Source: Falsiroseomonas sp050563535 | GTDB lineage: Bacteria > Pseudomonadota > Alphaproteobacteria > Acetobacterales > Acetobacteraceae | Assembly (NCBI RefSeq): GCF_050563535.1 | Contig: NZ_JBNXUO010000002.1 | Coordinates: 62,001-126,000 of the forward strand | Length of the DNA stretch: 64,000 nt | Direction of reading: 5' to 3' | Shown: piece after piece, positions 8,274 through 16,101 of the stretch | Numbering within the stretch: the first letter of the stretch is position 1 | How the letters are laid out: every line of letters starts with the position of its first letter | Made by a program: the position numbers and the translations under genes | The notes under the pieces: generated by a model | Databases searched by the model: none | What the model was told of the DNA's origin: nothing | The model's input: the letters and a program-made list of their open reading frames with translations, nothing else

Positions 8274-9308
8274 GTGCCGCCCCGCATCCCGCTTGCCGCG
8301 ACCCCCACCCCCTACCAGTCCGCGCCGCGGCTCGCCGCCGCGCTCGGGCTGAAGCGGCTGCATGTGAAGCGGGAGGACCTGGCCGGCCCCGCGCTCGGCG
8401 GCAACAAGATCCGCTCCATCGAGCTGATCCTGGCGGAGGCCCGCGCGGCCGGCGCCGACACGGTGCTGACAACCGCCGCCAGCCAGTCGAATTTCTGCCG
8501 GGCCCTGGCGGGCTGCGCGGCGCGGGTGGGCCTGCGCTGCCGGCTGCTGCTGCGCGCCGCGGGCGGGAGGGAGGAGACAGGCAACCTGCTGCTGATGCGG
8601 CTGTTCGGGGCGGAGCTGTCCTGGACGGACGCGACCGACCCGTGGGACCCCGCCATCGCGCTGCGGCTCGAGGCGGAGGCGGAGGCGGTGCGCGCGGCGG
8701 GCGGTGTGCCGCATCTCGTGCAGCTGCCAGGGCGCACCGCGCCGCTCGCCGCCGCCGCCTGGGCGCTGGCGGCCGAGGAGCTGGCCGCGGATTTCGAGGC
8801 CGCGGGCAGCGCGCCGGACGTGCTGGCCCTGGCCTGCGGGTCGGGGCTGACGCTGGCGGGCCTCGCGCTCGGCTTCGCGCAGTTCGGGATGCCGGTGCGC
8901 CTCCTCGGCGTCTCGGTGCAGCAGCCGGCCGCCCGGCTCCGGCCCTGGGTGGAAGGCGTCGTCGCGCGCGCGGGGGCGCTGCTGGGCTGGGATGCCGCCG
9001 GCGCGATGGATGCGGTGACGATCACGGACGACCAGGCGGCGCCCGGCTATGCGCGGCCGAGCGAGGCGGGGATGCGCGCCCTCGCCCTCGCCGCCACCAG
9101 CGAATCGCTGGTGCTCGACCCGGCCTATACCGGCAAGGCCATGGCCGGGCTGGCGGCGGCCGTGGGGGGGCTGCTGCCGCGCGGCGGGTCGGCGGCCTTC
9201 CTGCATTCCGGCGGGACGCCGACGCTGTTCCAGCAGGCCGGCGCGGTTGCGGCGTCACTGGGCGCCGCCGGGGCCGGTCACCTGCCGGGCGGGCCCTCCA
9301 CGCGGTAG
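8274..9308 (+). CDS. PLP-dependent D-cysteine desulfhydrase / ACC deaminase family enzyme
   Basis: A 344-residue fold-type II PLP enzyme. Features are TPYQSAPRLAAALGLKRLHVKREDL near the N-terminus, the cofactor Lys in LGGNKIRSIE (about residue 41), SQSNFCRALAG, and the glycine-rich LACGSGLTLAGLALGF phosphate-binding loop. Relatives convert D-cysteine to pyruvate, H2S and ammonia, or open the 1-aminocyclopropane-1-carboxylate ring; the substrate here cannot be fixed by eye. GTG 8274 has no ribosome-binding site, and a TATGCT hexamer lies 6 nt upstream, so the mRNA may be leaderless. Its 3' end overlaps the convergent next gene by 31 bp. Confidence 0.8.
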   Translation: MPPRIPLAATPTPYQSAPRLAAALGLKRLHVKREDLAGPALGGNKIRSIELILAEARAAGADTVLTTAASQSNFCRALAGCAARVGLRCRLLLRAAGGREETGNLLLMRLFGAELSWTDATDPWDPAIALRLEAEAEAVRAAGGVPHLVQLPGRTAPLAAAAWALAAEELAADFEAAGSAPDVLALACGSGLTLAGLALGFAQFGMPVRLLGVSVQQPAARLRPWVEGVVARAGALLGWDAAGAMDAVTITDDQAAPGYARPSEAGMRALALAATSESLVLDPAYTGKAMAGLAAAVGGLLPRGGSAAFLHSGGTPTLFQQAGAVAASLGAAGAGHLPGGPSTR

Positions 9309-10297
9309 AGCGCGCGGAGCGACAGGCGGCGGATCGCGTTGCGCGCCAGCGCCTCGATCTCCCGCCGGTCGGTGGTCTCGGGGTCCACGGTCAGCCAGGC
9401 GGCCGCAAGGCGGCGCCAGAAGACGCCGAGGTCCAGCAGGCGGTCGCGATAGGCTTCCTGTTCGCGGACCAGGCGCGTCGGCGCCTCCGGCGGCAGGGGG
9501 CGGCGCATCGCGGCCTCGGCCGCCGCCGCCAGCGCCTCGGCCGTCAGCCGCGGGCGCGAGATCTCCGGCAGCAGCGCGCCCAGCGCGCGGGTCAGCAGGT
9601 CGGTCGCCCAGCGGCGGTCGCTGCCCAGCACGTCGCGCGTGCGGCGGACCATGCGTTCCATCGCGGCGTAGTCGGGCTGGGAGTCGCGGGCGGCGAGGGT
9701 GCGGGCATGGGCGTCCGCCAGCTTCTGCAGGCGGCGGGCGAGCGGCGCCATCGTGCCCATGGGGAAGCCGCCTTCGGTGACGCAGCGCGCGACCGCGGCC
9801 TCGAACATCGCAGGGCCGGGCGGGACGCGGCGCATCGCCTCGGCCAGGGCCACCCCCTCCTCGCCCGCCGCGCCGGCCAGGCGTTCGACCAGCGCGGCGG
9901 TCGCGGCCTGGAGGTGGTGTTCCTCCGGCGGCTCCGGGTCCTCCTCCAGCAGCGGGCCCGGGATAGGGTCGCCCGGCGCGATGCGCTCCGTGCAGCGGAG
10001 CGCGGCCGGCACCAGCCGCAGCAGGCGGAAGTCCCGCGTGCCCGGCGCGATGTCGAGCAGCCGGTGCGCCGCTTCCATGTCCGTGACCAGGCGCAGGTGC
10101 CGGAAGCTCCGCACCACTGCGACGGTGCCGCCCGCGTCACGCTCGAAGGCGAGGCCCGGCTGGCGCAGCACGGGCGAGGCGAAGTCCAGCCGGGGGGGCG
10201 GCCAGGCCTCGCCCTCGGCCACGCCCGGAAACCGCACCGGGTCGAAGCTCCGGGCGTCGGGCAGGGTGGGCGGGGGGCTCGCGGCGAGGTCGGGCAC
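9278..10297 (-). CDS. Hypothetical protein, 339 residues
   Basis: Not recognised. The protein is soluble by composition, Arg-, Ala- and Pro-rich, with no signal peptide or membrane segment. The first half begins with a Pro-rich leader, then a mixed segment (VVRSFRHLRLVTDMEAAHRLLDIAPGTRDF written in two parts: VVRSFRHLRLVTDMEAAH and RLLDIAPGTRDF). The second half is predicted largely helical with repeated ALxR-type stretches. GTG 10297 has no clear ribosome-binding site, so the start is uncertain. It converges with the PLP-enzyme gene, sharing 31 bp at the 3' ends, and is divergent from the OmpA-like lipoprotein gene. Good third-position GC in this frame and uninterrupted length support it as real. 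Confidence 0.6.
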   Translation of the reverse strand: MPDLAASPPPTLPDARSFDPVRFPGVAEGEAWPPPRLDFASPVLRQPGLAFERDAGGTVAVVRSFRHLRLVTDMEAAHRLLDIAPGTRDFRLLRLVPAALRCTERIAPGDPIPGPLLEEDPEPPEEHHLQAATAALVERLAGAAGEEGVALAEAMRRVPPGPAMFEAAVARCVTEGGFPMGTMAPLARRLQKLADAHARTLAARDSQPDYAAMERMVRRTRDVLGSDRRWATDLLTRALGALLPEISRPRLTAEALAAAAEAAMRRPLPPEAPTRLVREQEAYRDRLLDLGVFWRRLAAAWLTVDPETTDRREIEALARNAIRRLSLRALYRVEGPPGR

Positions 10298-10348
10298 GGC
10301 GGCACACTGGCCGGGAAGGGATTAACGCCGGGTGCCGACCGGTCCGCA

Positions 10349-10378
10349 TTGACGCTCGGGGCGCGGCGGGCGACCAAT
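10349..10378 (+). promoter_or_regulatory. Candidate promoter for the OmpA-like lipoprotein gene
   Basis: TTGACG (10349-10354) matches the sigma-70 -35 box in five of six bases and is followed after 18 bp by a poor -10 candidate, ACCAAT (10373-10378). It lies in the 109-bp divergent gap, 28 nt before the lipoprotein start. Confidence 0.3.
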
Positions 10379-10406
10379 GCCCCGAGAATCCCGTGGGAGT
10401 CCCCTC

Positions 10407-10814
10407 ATGCGCCGTCGCGCCGCCCTCGCCGCCCTGCCGCTCTCGCTGCTCGCCGCCTGCTCCGCCACCGACCCGCTCGGCGCGGACCTTTCCCGGCAGC
10501 CCGTCCGCGTCGTCTTCTTCGAGGATGACAGCATCGCGCTGCGTGAACAGGCGCTGGCCGTCGTGCAGGATGCGGCGCAGGTCGCCGCGCGCTACCCCGG
10601 CCAGGTCGTGCGGGTGATGGGCTTCGTCGCCCCCGACCCCACCCATGCGCCGAGCGTCGCCCTGTCCCGCGCGCGGGCGGAGCATGTCGCCGCCGAGCTC
10701 GCGCGCTTCGGCGTGCCGCGCGGCCGCATCCAGATCCAGGGCCGCGGCGCGGTCCCCTTCCAGTCCGCCGAGGTGGAGAGCCGCCGCGTCGAGATCCATA
10801 TCGGCCCGGCCTGA
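10407..10814 (+). CDS. OmpA-family lipoprotein, short
   Basis: A 135-residue lipoprotein. The signal peptide (MRRRAALAALPLSLLAACS) ends in a lipobox LLAAC, so the Cys should be lipidated. The rest is a compact OmpA C-terminal-like peptidoglycan-binding domain: VVFFEDDSIAL, the VMGFVAPDP strand, ALSRARAEHVAAELARFGV and a terminal SRRVEIHI. Classic members bind diaminopimelate through Asp and Arg residues and tether the outer membrane to peptidoglycan. The Arg-rich SRRVEI end is retained. ATG 10407 is preferred because it gives an intact lipoprotein signal; an upstream in-frame ATG at 10377 would bury it. Confidence 0.78.
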   Translation: MRRRAALAALPLSLLAACSATDPLGADLSRQPVRVVFFEDDSIALREQALAVVQDAAQVAARYPGQVVRVMGFVAPDPTHAPSVALSRARAEHVAAELARFGVPRGRIQIQGRGAVPFQSAEVESRRVEIHIGPA

Positions 10815-10890
10815 GCCGCGACGCCGCCCCGCCAGGGGGCGACGCGCACCGGAACGGCCGCGCATCGCCGGCTGACGCCACGGCCCCGGC

Positions 10891-12735
10891 ATGGCATGGG
10901 ACGCCATGCCCGATGATGGTCGATTCCCGATCGAGACGCTTCAGCCCGATCCCGTCGATGTCCTGAGCCGCGTCTTCGGCCACCCCGGCTTTCGCGGGCG
11001 GCAGGAGGAGGTGGTGCGGCACGTCGCCGCGGGCGGGTCGGGCCTCGTGCTGATGCCGACGGGCGGCGGCAAGTCGCTCTGCTTCCAGGTGCCCGCGCTG
11101 TGCCGCGACGGCACGGGCATCGTCGTCTCGCCGCTCATCGCGCTGATGGAGGACCAGGTGGCGGCGCTGCGGCAGCAGGGCATCGCCGCCGCCGCGCTGC
11201 ATTCGGACCTCCCGGAGGGCGAGGCCCGCAAGGTGCTGGCCGACCTCCATGCGGGCGAGCTGAAGCTGCTCTACGTCTCGCCCGAGCGGCTGACGCTGGA
11301 GGGGATGCTGTCGCGCCTCGAAGGGCTGCCCATCGCGCTGTTCGCGGTGGACGAGGCGCATTGCGTCAGCCAGTGGGGCCACCACTTCCGGCCGGAATAC
11401 CGCGGGCTCGGCGTGCTGTCCGAACGCTTCGCCCGCACGCCCCGCCTGGCGCTGACCGCCACCGCCGATCCGCGCACGGTGGAGGACATCCGCCGCCAGC
11501 TCGGCCTCGACGAGGACCCGGTGTTCCGCGGCGGCTTCGACCGCCCGAACATCCGCATCGAGGCGAGCCCGCGCGACCAGGAACGCGGCCAGCTGCGCGC
11601 CTTCCTCAAGGAACATGCGGGCGTGGGCGGCGCCGGCATCGTCTATTGCGGCACCCGCGTCAAGACCGAGCAGACCGCCGAATGGCTGCGCGCGGACGGC
11701 CACGATGCGCTGTGCTTCCATGCCGGCATGGATGCCGGCGCCAAGCGCGACGCGCATCGCCGCTTCGCGCGCGGCGATGCGGTGGTGATGTGCGCGACCA
11801 TCGCCTTCGGCATGGGCATCGACCGCCCGGATGTGCGCTGGGTGGTCCATCTCGACCTGCCGCGCAGCCCGGAGAGCTGGTACCAGGAGATCGGCCGCGC
11901 GGGGCGCGACGGCCTGCCGGCGCGCGCCCTGCTGCTGTACGGTGCGGGCGACATCGCGCTGGCCCGCCACCGGATCGAGGAGAGCCCCGCCGACCCCGCC
12001 CAGAAGCGGATCGAGCGCCAGCGGCTCGACGCCATGGTCGCGATCGCGGAGGCCGCGACCTGCCGCCGCCAGCTGCTGCTGCGCTGCTTCGGGGAGGATG
12101 CGTCGGAGGATCGCTGCGGCAACTGCGATGTCTGCCAGGACCCGCCGCGCCTGTTCGACGGCACCGTCGCCGCGCAGAAGCTGCTTTCGGCCGTCTACCG
12201 CACCGGGCAGCGCTTCGGCGTTGGGCATGTGGTGGACGTGCTGCGCGGGCGGCTGACGGACAAGGTGGCGCAGTTCGCGCATGACCGGCTGCCCACCTTC
12301 GGCGTCGGCAAGGACATGGCGGATGCGCTCTGCCGGTCCGTGGCCCGGCAGCTCGTGGCGCGCGGCGCGCTCGACGTCGCGGTGGAGAACCATGGCGAGC
12401 TGGTGCTGACCGACGGCGCGCGCCCGATCCTGAAGGGCGAGGAGAAGGTGATGCTGCGGGAGGAGGTGGCGCGGGTCGGGCATGCCCCGCGCGGCGCGCG
12501 GACCGGCGCGGCCGCGACCCCCGGCGACCCGCTGTTCGAACGCCTGCGCGAATGGCGGAAGGCCGAGGCCCAGGCCCAGTCCGTGCCGGCCTATGTCATC
12601 TTCCAGGACCGCACCCTGGCCGAGATCGCGGCCAGCCGGCCCCGCAGCCTGGACCAGCTGGGCACCATCCCCGGCGTCGGGCGGACCAAGCTGGACCGCT
12701 ACGGGGCGGCGGTGCTGAAGGTGCTGTCGGACTGA
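10891..12735 (+). CDS. recQ: ATP-dependent DNA helicase RecQ
   Basis: A 614-residue 3'-5' helicase for recombination and fork repair. Walker A is MPTGGGKSLCF, motif II is VDEAHCVSQWGHHFRPEY, and motif VI is EIGRAGRDG. The zinc-binding Cys cluster of the RecQ-Ct region (CRRQLLLRCF then CGNCDVC) and a winged-helix region follow. A C-terminal HRDC domain (ADAHRD-like, ending GVGRTKLDRYGAAVLKVL) completes the architecture. The usual Asp of WGHDF in the aromatic-rich loop is His here, a small departure. The start is ATG 10891 or 10906; conserved sequence begins after both. The 76 bp upstream hold no obvious signal. Confidence 0.95.
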   Translation: MAWDAMPDDGRFPIETLQPDPVDVLSRVFGHPGFRGRQEEVVRHVAAGGSGLVLMPTGGGKSLCFQVPALCRDGTGIVVSPLIALMEDQVAALRQQGIAAAALHSDLPEGEARKVLADLHAGELKLLYVSPERLTLEGMLSRLEGLPIALFAVDEAHCVSQWGHHFRPEYRGLGVLSERFARTPRLALTATADPRTVEDIRRQLGLDEDPVFRGGFDRPNIRIEASPRDQERGQLRAFLKEHAGVGGAGIVYCGTRVKTEQTAEWLRADGHDALCFHAGMDAGAKRDAHRRFARGDAVVMCATIAFGMGIDRPDVRWVVHLDLPRSPESWYQEIGRAGRDGLPARALLLYGAGDIALARHRIEESPADPAQKRIERQRLDAMVAIAEAATCRRQLLLRCFGEDASEDRCGNCDVCQDPPRLFDGTVAAQKLLSAVYRTGQRFGVGHVVDVLRGRLTDKVAQFAHDRLPTFGVGKDMADALCRSVARQLVARGALDVAVENHGELVLTDGARPILKGEEKVMLREEVARVGHAPRGARTGAAATPGDPLFERLREWRKAEAQAQSVPAYVIFQDRTLAEIAASRPRSLDQLGTIPGVGRTKLDRYGAAVLKVLSD

Positions 12736-12752
12736 GAATCAGTTGCAATTGA
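12733..12752 (+). promoter_or_regulatory. Fur-box-like operator upstream of the Bfd gene
   Basis: The AT-rich TGAGAATCAGTTGCAATTGA stands out from GC-rich surroundings. Its core GAGAATCAGTTGC matches the Fur consensus GATAATCATTATC at 9 of 13 positions. It overlaps the recQ stop codon and lies 38 bp before a bacterioferritin-associated ferredoxin gene, a known class of Fur target. Confidence 0.45.
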
Positions 12753-12789
12753 AGCCGGCCTCGCGCTAGCTTGCCCCGACGGGAAGGGG

Positions 12790-12987
12790 ATGGCGCCGGT
12801 GGATTGGGTCTGCCTCTGCAACGGCATCACGGATGACGAGGTGCGGCGCGCCATCTGTTGCGGCGCCCGTCGCCCGAAGGATGTCTACGCGGCCGCCGGC
12901 CACCGTGCGCAGTGCGGCAAGTGCACTCGCGACATCCTCGCCCTGATCCGCTCCACGCCCCCGGTCGGGGCCGAGATGCGGGCCTGA
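12790..12987 (+). CDS. (2Fe-2S)-binding protein, bacterioferritin-associated ferredoxin-like
   Basis: A 65-residue Bfd-type protein. Two Cys near the N-terminus (CLC) and CGKC near residues 42-45 form the expected 2Fe-2S ligand pattern (CxC about 33 residues before CxxC). Bfd reduces the ferric core of bacterioferritin to release iron under starvation. A Fur-like box lies 38-57 nt upstream, in keeping with iron repression. No bacterioferritin gene is nearby. ATG 12790 follows GGGAAGGGG at 12780-12788; that spacing is tight, but the protein starts where the family starts. Confidence 0.82.
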   Translation: MAPVDWVCLCNGITDDEVRRAICCGARRPKDVYAAAGHRAQCGKCTRDILALIRSTPPVGAEMRA

Positions 12988-12998
12988 GATCCGCGCCC

Positions 12999-13376
12999 GT
13001 GCTGGCGCGGCTGAAGGGCTGGGCGCGGGCGGTGAAGCGGGATGCCATCCTGCTCTGGCTCGCCGCACGGCATCCGGCGGTGCCCTGGGCGGCCAAGCTG
13101 CTGGCCGCGGGCATCGCGGCCTATGCCTTCTCTCCCATCGACCTCATCCCCGACGTGATCCCGGTGATCGGCTTCCTGGACGAGGTGATCCTGCTGCCCG
13201 GACTGGTGTGGCTGACGCTGCGCCTGATCCCGCCGCCGCTCCGGGCCGAGTTGCGGGCGCAGGCGGAGGGCCTTGCCGCGAGGCCGGTCAGCCGCGCCGG
13301 GGCGGTCGCGGTCGTGCTGGCCTGGGTGGCGGCCGCGGCGCTGATCGGCTGGATACTGCTCGGCCGCGCCGTGTAG
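12999..13376 (+). CDS. YkvA family protein (DUF1232), membrane-associated
   Basis: A 125-residue protein with the DUF1232 core: an amphipathic N-terminus, then AAYAFSPIDLIPDVIPVIGFLDEVILL, given here only as its key motif SPIDLIPDVIPVIGFLDE, followed by a short amphipathic stretch and a C-terminal membrane helix (AVVLAWVAAAALIGWILL). The molecular role of the family is unknown. GTG 12999 is 11 nt after the Bfd stop, so the two genes are probably co-transcribed; no strong ribosome-binding site is visible, consistent with coupling. The end is 20 bp from the convergent SDR gene. Confidence 0.8.
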   Translation: MLARLKGWARAVKRDAILLWLAARHPAVPWAAKLLAAGIAAYAFSPIDLIPDVIPVIGFLDEVILLPGLVWLTLRLIPPPLRAELRAQAEGLAARPVSRAGAVAVVLAWVAAAALIGWILLGRAV

Positions 13377-13395
13377 CGCGGGGGCGGAGGCGCGC

Positions 13396-14157
13396 TCAGA
13401 TCTCCCACTGGAAGCCGTCCACCACGATGTGCTGGCCGGTGATGAAGCTCGGCTGTTCGCAGGCCAGGAAGCCCACCACGCGGGCCACGTCGGCCGGCTT
13501 GCCGACGCGGCCCAGCGCGATCTTGCGCGCCAGTTCCGCGCCGCGCGACCGGGTCAGGGAATTGCCGATCTCGGTCTCGATCACGCCGGGGCAGACGGCG
13601 TTCACCGCGATCTCCGGCCCCAGTTCCTTCGCCAGCGCCCGCGTCATGCCGAGGATGCCGGCCTTGGCGCTGGCATAGGCGAACTTGCTGACGGCGCTGG
13701 TCACGCCGCCGGTATGCGCATTGAGCGACGACATGGACACGATGCGCCCGCCGCCGCCATGGACCGCCACCGTGCGGCGCATCAGCGGCACGAAGGCCTG
13801 GATGTAGTTGAAGCAGCTTTTCAGGTTGATCGCGATGGTGCGGTCGAACTCCTCCTCCGGGCAGTCGAGGATGCCGCGCGGGTTCGACCTGCCGGCGTTG
13901 TTCACCAGCACGTCGCAGCGCCCCCAGCGCGCGTCGATCTCGGCCGCGATGGCGTGGGCGCGCGCATGGTCGGCGACATCGGCCTCGAAGGTCAGCGCCC
14001 GCGCGCCCATCCCCTCCAGCTCTGCCGCCGTGCGCGCCATCTCGGGCGCCAGCAGGTCCACCAGCACCAGGTCGCAGCCGCGTTCCGCCAGAGCATGCGC
14101 GCAGGCGCGCCCGATGCCGCGCGCCCCGCCCGTCACCACCGCCACCTTGCGCGTCAT
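13396..14157 (-). CDS. SDR family oxidoreductase (3-oxoacyl-ACP reductase-like)
   Basis: A 253-residue classical short-chain dehydrogenase. The cofactor motif is TGGARGIG near residues 10-17, NNAG lies in LVNNAGRSNPRG, the catalytic Ser is in SMSSLNAHTG, and the YASAK motif supplies Tyr and Lys. The C-terminus ends in the FabG-like FITGQHIVVDGFQWEI. The substrate is unknown. ATG 14157 is preferred: a GGGGGA lies just upstream, and conserved sequence begins immediately after it. It is divergent from pobA across 157 bp, so a linked role in aromatic or hydroxy-acid metabolism is possible but unproven. Confidence 0.85.
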   Translation of the reverse strand: MTRKVAVVTGGARGIGRACAHALAERGCDLVLVDLLAPEMARTAAELEGMGARALTFEADVADHARAHAIAAEIDARWGRCDVLVNNAGRSNPRGILDCPEEEFDRTIAINLKSCFNYIQAFVPLMRRTVAVHGGGGRIVSMSSLNAHTGGVTSAVSKFAYASAKAGILGMTRALAKELGPEIAVNAVCPGVIETEIGNSLTRSRGAELARKIALGRVGKPADVARVVGFLACEQPSFITGQHIVVDGFQWEI

Positions 14158-14238
14158 TCCCGCACGTCCCCCGTTGGATGGCATGCAGCTTCGGCACGCG
14201 CGCGCGGCTTGCCAAGCCCATGGGCGGCGCCCCGTTGC

Positions 14239-14280
14239 CATTGGGGCGCGAATGGGCACATTGGGCAGCGGTATTGCCCC
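14239..14280 (+). promoter_or_regulatory. Repeated ATTGGG motifs in the pobA promoter region
   Basis: Three related motifs, CATTGGGGC (14239-14247), AATGGGCA (14251-14258) and CATTGGGCA (14259-14267), occur about every 10 bp. The last pairs with TGCCC (14275-14279) as a GGGCA/TGCCC inverted repeat. They lie 35-76 bp before pobA. A role as a PobR-type operator is a guess from position and repetition. Confidence 0.3.
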
Positions 14281-14314
14281 CGCGCCACCGGGGCCGATGA
14301 AGGAGCGGCAGTCA

Positions 14315-15493
14315 ATGCGAACCCAGGTCGGCATCATCGGCGCGGGTCCGTCCGGCCTGCTGCTGTCGCACCTGCTGCACCTGGCGGGGATCGACAGCGT
14401 CGTCATCGAGAACCGGTCCCGCCGCTACGTCGAGGAACGGGTCCGCGCGGGCCTTCTGGAACAGGGCAGCGTCGACACGCTGGCCGAGGCCGGGGTGGCC
14501 GACCGCCTGCGGCGCGAGGGGCTGGCCCATCACGGGATCGAACTGCGCTACGACGGCACCGGCCACCGCATCCCGCTGACCGAGCTGACGGGCCGCACCG
14601 TCACCATCTATGGCCAGCAGGAGGTTGTGAAGGACCTGATCGCGGCGCGGCTGGCCGCCGGCACGGTGCGCGGCAACCCGCCGGTGATCTTCGACGCCGC
14701 CGACGTCGCGGTGCATGACGTGACCTCCGGCAGCCCGCGCGTCACCTTCACCCGGGACGGCGTGGCGCAGTCGCTCGACTGCGACTTCATCGGCGGGTGC
14801 GACGGCTTCCACGGTATCTGCCGCCCCGCCATCCCGGACCTGGCGGTCTTCGAACGGGTCTATCCCTTCGCCTGGCTCGGCATCCTGTCGCGTTCCCGCC
14901 CGGTGTCGGAGGAGCTGATCTATGCCCGCCACCGCGACGGCTTCGCGCTGGCCACCATGCGCTCGAACAGCATCAGTCGGCTCTACCTGCAATGCGCGCC
15001 GGACGAGGATCCGGCGCTCTGGCCTGATGCCCGCATCTGGGACGAGCTGCACCGTCGGCTCGGCTGCGGGAGCGAGCTGGAGGAGGGTGAGATCTTCCAG
15101 AAGGGCGTGACGCCGATGCGCAGCTTCGTCTGCGAGACGATGCGCCACGGCCGCCTGTTCCTGGCCGGTGACGCGGCGCATATCGTGCCGCCGACCGGCG
15201 CAAAGGGCATGAACCTGGCGATCGCCGACATCCGCGTCCTCGCCCGCGGGCTGGAACGCTTCTACCGCCGGCAGGACACCGGGCTGCTGGACCGCTACGC
15301 CGAGATCTGCCTGCGCCGGATCTGGAAGGGGCAGCGCTTCAGCTGGTGGATGACGTCCATGCTGCACCGCTTCGACGGCGCCGACCCCTTCGAGCATCGC
15401 GTGCAGGTCGCCGAGCTCGACTATGTCTGCACCTCGACCGCGGCGATGACGACGCTGGCCGAGAACTACGTGGGCCTGCCCTTCGAGGTGTAG
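14315..15493 (+). CDS. pobA: 4-hydroxybenzoate 3-monooxygenase
   Basis: A 392-residue FAD monooxygenase that turns 4-hydroxybenzoate into protocatechuate using NADPH and O2; the length matches the Pseudomonas enzyme (394). It has the FAD motif GAGPSG at 9-14, RVRAGLLEQGSVD, the DG motif in GGCDGFHGICR, and FLAGDAAHIVPPTGAKGMNLAIAD, all close to PobA rather than to generic hydroxylases. ATG 14315 follows AAGGAG at 14300-14305. The divergent neighbour is an SDR rather than the usual PobR activator, so the regulator must be elsewhere. The beta-ketoadipate genes are also not in this window. Confidence 0.94.
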   Translation: MRTQVGIIGAGPSGLLLSHLLHLAGIDSVVIENRSRRYVEERVRAGLLEQGSVDTLAEAGVADRLRREGLAHHGIELRYDGTGHRIPLTELTGRTVTIYGQQEVVKDLIAARLAAGTVRGNPPVIFDAADVAVHDVTSGSPRVTFTRDGVAQSLDCDFIGGCDGFHGICRPAIPDLAVFERVYPFAWLGILSRSRPVSEELIYARHRDGFALATMRSNSISRLYLQCAPDEDPALWPDARIWDELHRRLGCGSELEEGEIFQKGVTPMRSFVCETMRHGRLFLAGDAAHIVPPTGAKGMNLAIADIRVLARGLERFYRRQDTGLLDRYAEICLRRIWKGQRFSWWMTSMLHRFDGADPFEHRVQVAELDYVCTSTAAMTTLAENYVGLPFEV

Positions 15494-15508
15494 GCCACGG
15501 GGCGCCGG

Positions 15509-16003
15509 TCAGCGGATGTCCACGTCCGTCAGCGCGCAGGTGTCCATCCGCCGCCGTTCCTGCGCCTGCCCGTCCATGAAGACCACGCGCAGGTCGTTCA
15601 CGCACTGGCCCGCCGGCAGGCGGATGTAGATCGCATGGCCGGGCCCCAGCACCCCCGCGCCCAGCCGGTCCGCGCCCCATGCGCCGTCGGTCGCGGCGGA
15701 GACATAAACCTCCCGGATGGTGCGGCCGGCCGTGTTGTTCAGGCGGAAGCTCGGGTCCGCGGCGGCCATGCCCGCGCCCGCCGCCACGCGCGGGGCGGCG
15801 CCGGGCGGCTGCTGCGCGCGTTCGCGCTGCCAGCGAAGCTGGTCGGCATGGCGACGCAGCATGTGTTCGTTGATCGTGCCGGTCAGCGAGCCCTGCGGGT
15901 TGTTCCAGGTGGTCCCGCCCGGGCCGTTCGGCAGCCAGTATTGCTGCGCGGAGGCCGGCGCGGCGGCGACGAAGGCGAGCAGGGCAAGGGCGGCGTGGCG
16001 CAT
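15509..16003 (-). CDS. Secreted hypothetical protein
   Basis: A 164-residue protein with a signal peptide (MRHAALALLAFVAAAPASAQ, cleavage after ASA). The mature N-terminus QQYWLPNGPGGTTWNNPQGS is Gly/Asn-rich. The C-terminal 80 residues look like a small beta-domain: FRLNNTAGRTIREVYVS, GHAIYIRLPAGQCVNDLRVVF, then RRMDTCALTDVDIR, with two Cys that could form a disulfide. No family was recognised. ATG 16003 was chosen from the strong AGGAGG just upstream and because it gives a clean signal peptide. It converges with pobA, 15 bp apart. Confidence 0.7.
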   Translation of the reverse strand: MRHAALALLAFVAAAPASAQQYWLPNGPGGTTWNNPQGSLTGTINEHMLRRHADQLRWQRERAQQPPGAAPRVAAGAGMAAADPSFRLNNTAGRTIREVYVSAATDGAWGADRLGAGVLGPGHAIYIRLPAGQCVNDLRVVFMDGQAQERRRMDTCALTDVDIR

Positions 16004-16101
16004 GGCGGGATCCTCCTGCGCGCTTCCTGCCAGCACGGCATGTCGCGGTCATGTCGCCGCGTGTTTCGCGGCTGATGCATACGCGCGCGGATCGTCCGCG
16101 C

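Noticed and set aside
10891..12735. RecQ and neighbours as an anti-phage defence island
   Set aside because: RecQ has the full housekeeping architecture, and its neighbours are iron, lipoprotein and membrane genes without defence domains.
12858..12998. Upstream extension of the YkvA-type protein
   Set aside because: It would overlap the Bfd gene in another frame with low-complexity sequence; the conserved protein begins at 12999.
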